From Bacillota bacterium (GTDB lineage: Bacteria; Bacillota_E; Sulfobacillia; Sulfobacillales; Sulfobacillaceae), in contig JAKAAS010000104.1 in NCBI GenBank assembly GCA_021802225.1, forward strand, positions 1-6,540: 6,540 nt of DNA, given 5' to 3'. Position 1 is the first letter of the stretch, and each line of letters begins with the position of its first letter. The notes below the pieces were generated by a model. It saw nothing but the letters and a program-made list of their open reading frames with translations. It searched no databases and was not told the origin of the DNA. Positions 6,374 through 6,540 of this stretch are shown piece after piece. Position numbers and translations under genes: made by a program.

Positions 6374-6540
6374 GTAGTCACCGCGGTGCCACCCTATTTG
6401 ACAGAAATGAGATTCTGTCCGCTCTGTGGCTTTTAACGCAGCTCCGCGATCAACTCTTCGCTGATGTCCTCCTGGGTGGAATCGGGTTCGGGCAGCACAT
6501 CGGGTTCCATCCTACCGACTTTCTAGAGAGCCGCCCGGCT
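6341..6540 (-). promoter_or_regulatory. T-box leader (tRNA-sensing), probably tRNA-Ser specific, 5' part outside the window
   Basis: The minus strand holds the hallmark T-box AGGGTGGCACCGCGG at 6395-6381, whose UGGC-type bulge pairs with the uncharged tRNA 3' end. Just 5' of it is a perfect 7-bp stem III (GACAGAA / TTCTGTC, 6419-6400). Just 3' are the sequences for the competing antiterminator and terminator. Further upstream, GGGCGG near 6536-6531 resembles a stem I apical loop. A specifier-like context GAT-TCC-ACC puts a UCC serine codon at 6480-6478. A second, weaker context GAA-CCC-GAT (CCC at 6504-6502, a proline codon) cannot be fully excluded because the 5' half of stem I is beyond the window. 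The downstream serA operon favours serine. In this class, uncharged cognate tRNA stabilises the antiterminator and lets transcription continue. Confidence 0.92.

Noticed and set aside
6433..6510. 25-codon minus-strand ORF (MEPDVLPEPDS...) in the T-box leader, considered as a leader peptide
   Set aside because: It has no clear ribosome binding site and its bases are explained by stem I and the specifier region of the T-box.
6524..6540. AGAGAG-type motif on the plus strand suggesting a second, opposite T-box at the right edge
   Set aside because: It is the reverse complement of the minus-strand stem I apical region, and no other T-box element is visible on the plus strand.

Overview
This window comes from a moderately GC-rich, Gram-positive-type (Bacillota/Firmicutes-like) genome, probably a thermophile or acidophile such as Sulfobacillus or a relative. 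The evidence is a T-box leader, strong AAGGAGG-type ribosome binding sites, a TTG start, and a DUF763 protein of the kind common in thermophiles and archaea. The species assignment is inference only.

Layout, left to right. (1) 1-648, plus strand: the 3' end of a membrane protein gene whose C-terminal extracytoplasmic domain and last transmembrane helix resemble YfhO-like or GT-C polysaccharide enzymes. It is followed by a structured 3' region and a clear intrinsic terminator at 741-779. (2) 793-1686, minus strand: an NAD-dependent sugar-nucleotide epimerase/dehydratase of the extended SDR family, convergent with gene 1. (3) 1801-2883, minus strand: a full-length DUF763 protein of unknown function with a helix-hairpin-helix-like motif. 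(4) 2956-3591, plus strand: an AAG/MPG-type 3-methyladenine DNA glycosylase, divergent from DUF763. (5) 3588-6298, minus strand: an operon of a class V aminotransferase and full-length serA. The two genes overlap by ATGA. The operon is preceded by a T-box leader (6341-6540, 5' part outside the window) with stem III, antiterminator and terminator visible.

The best-supported biological unit is the serine operon. SerA oxidises 3-phosphoglycerate to 3-phosphohydroxypyruvate, and the neighbouring class V aminotransferase is in the right place to supply the transamination usually done by SerC. The T-box, with a likely UCC (Ser) specifier, would switch the pair on when tRNA-Ser is uncharged. serA and the glycosylase gene collide tail-to-tail with overlapping stop codons and no terminator between them.

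The least understood element is DUF763, which sits back-to-back with a DNA repair enzyme. No mobile element, CRISPR array, tRNA or rRNA was seen.
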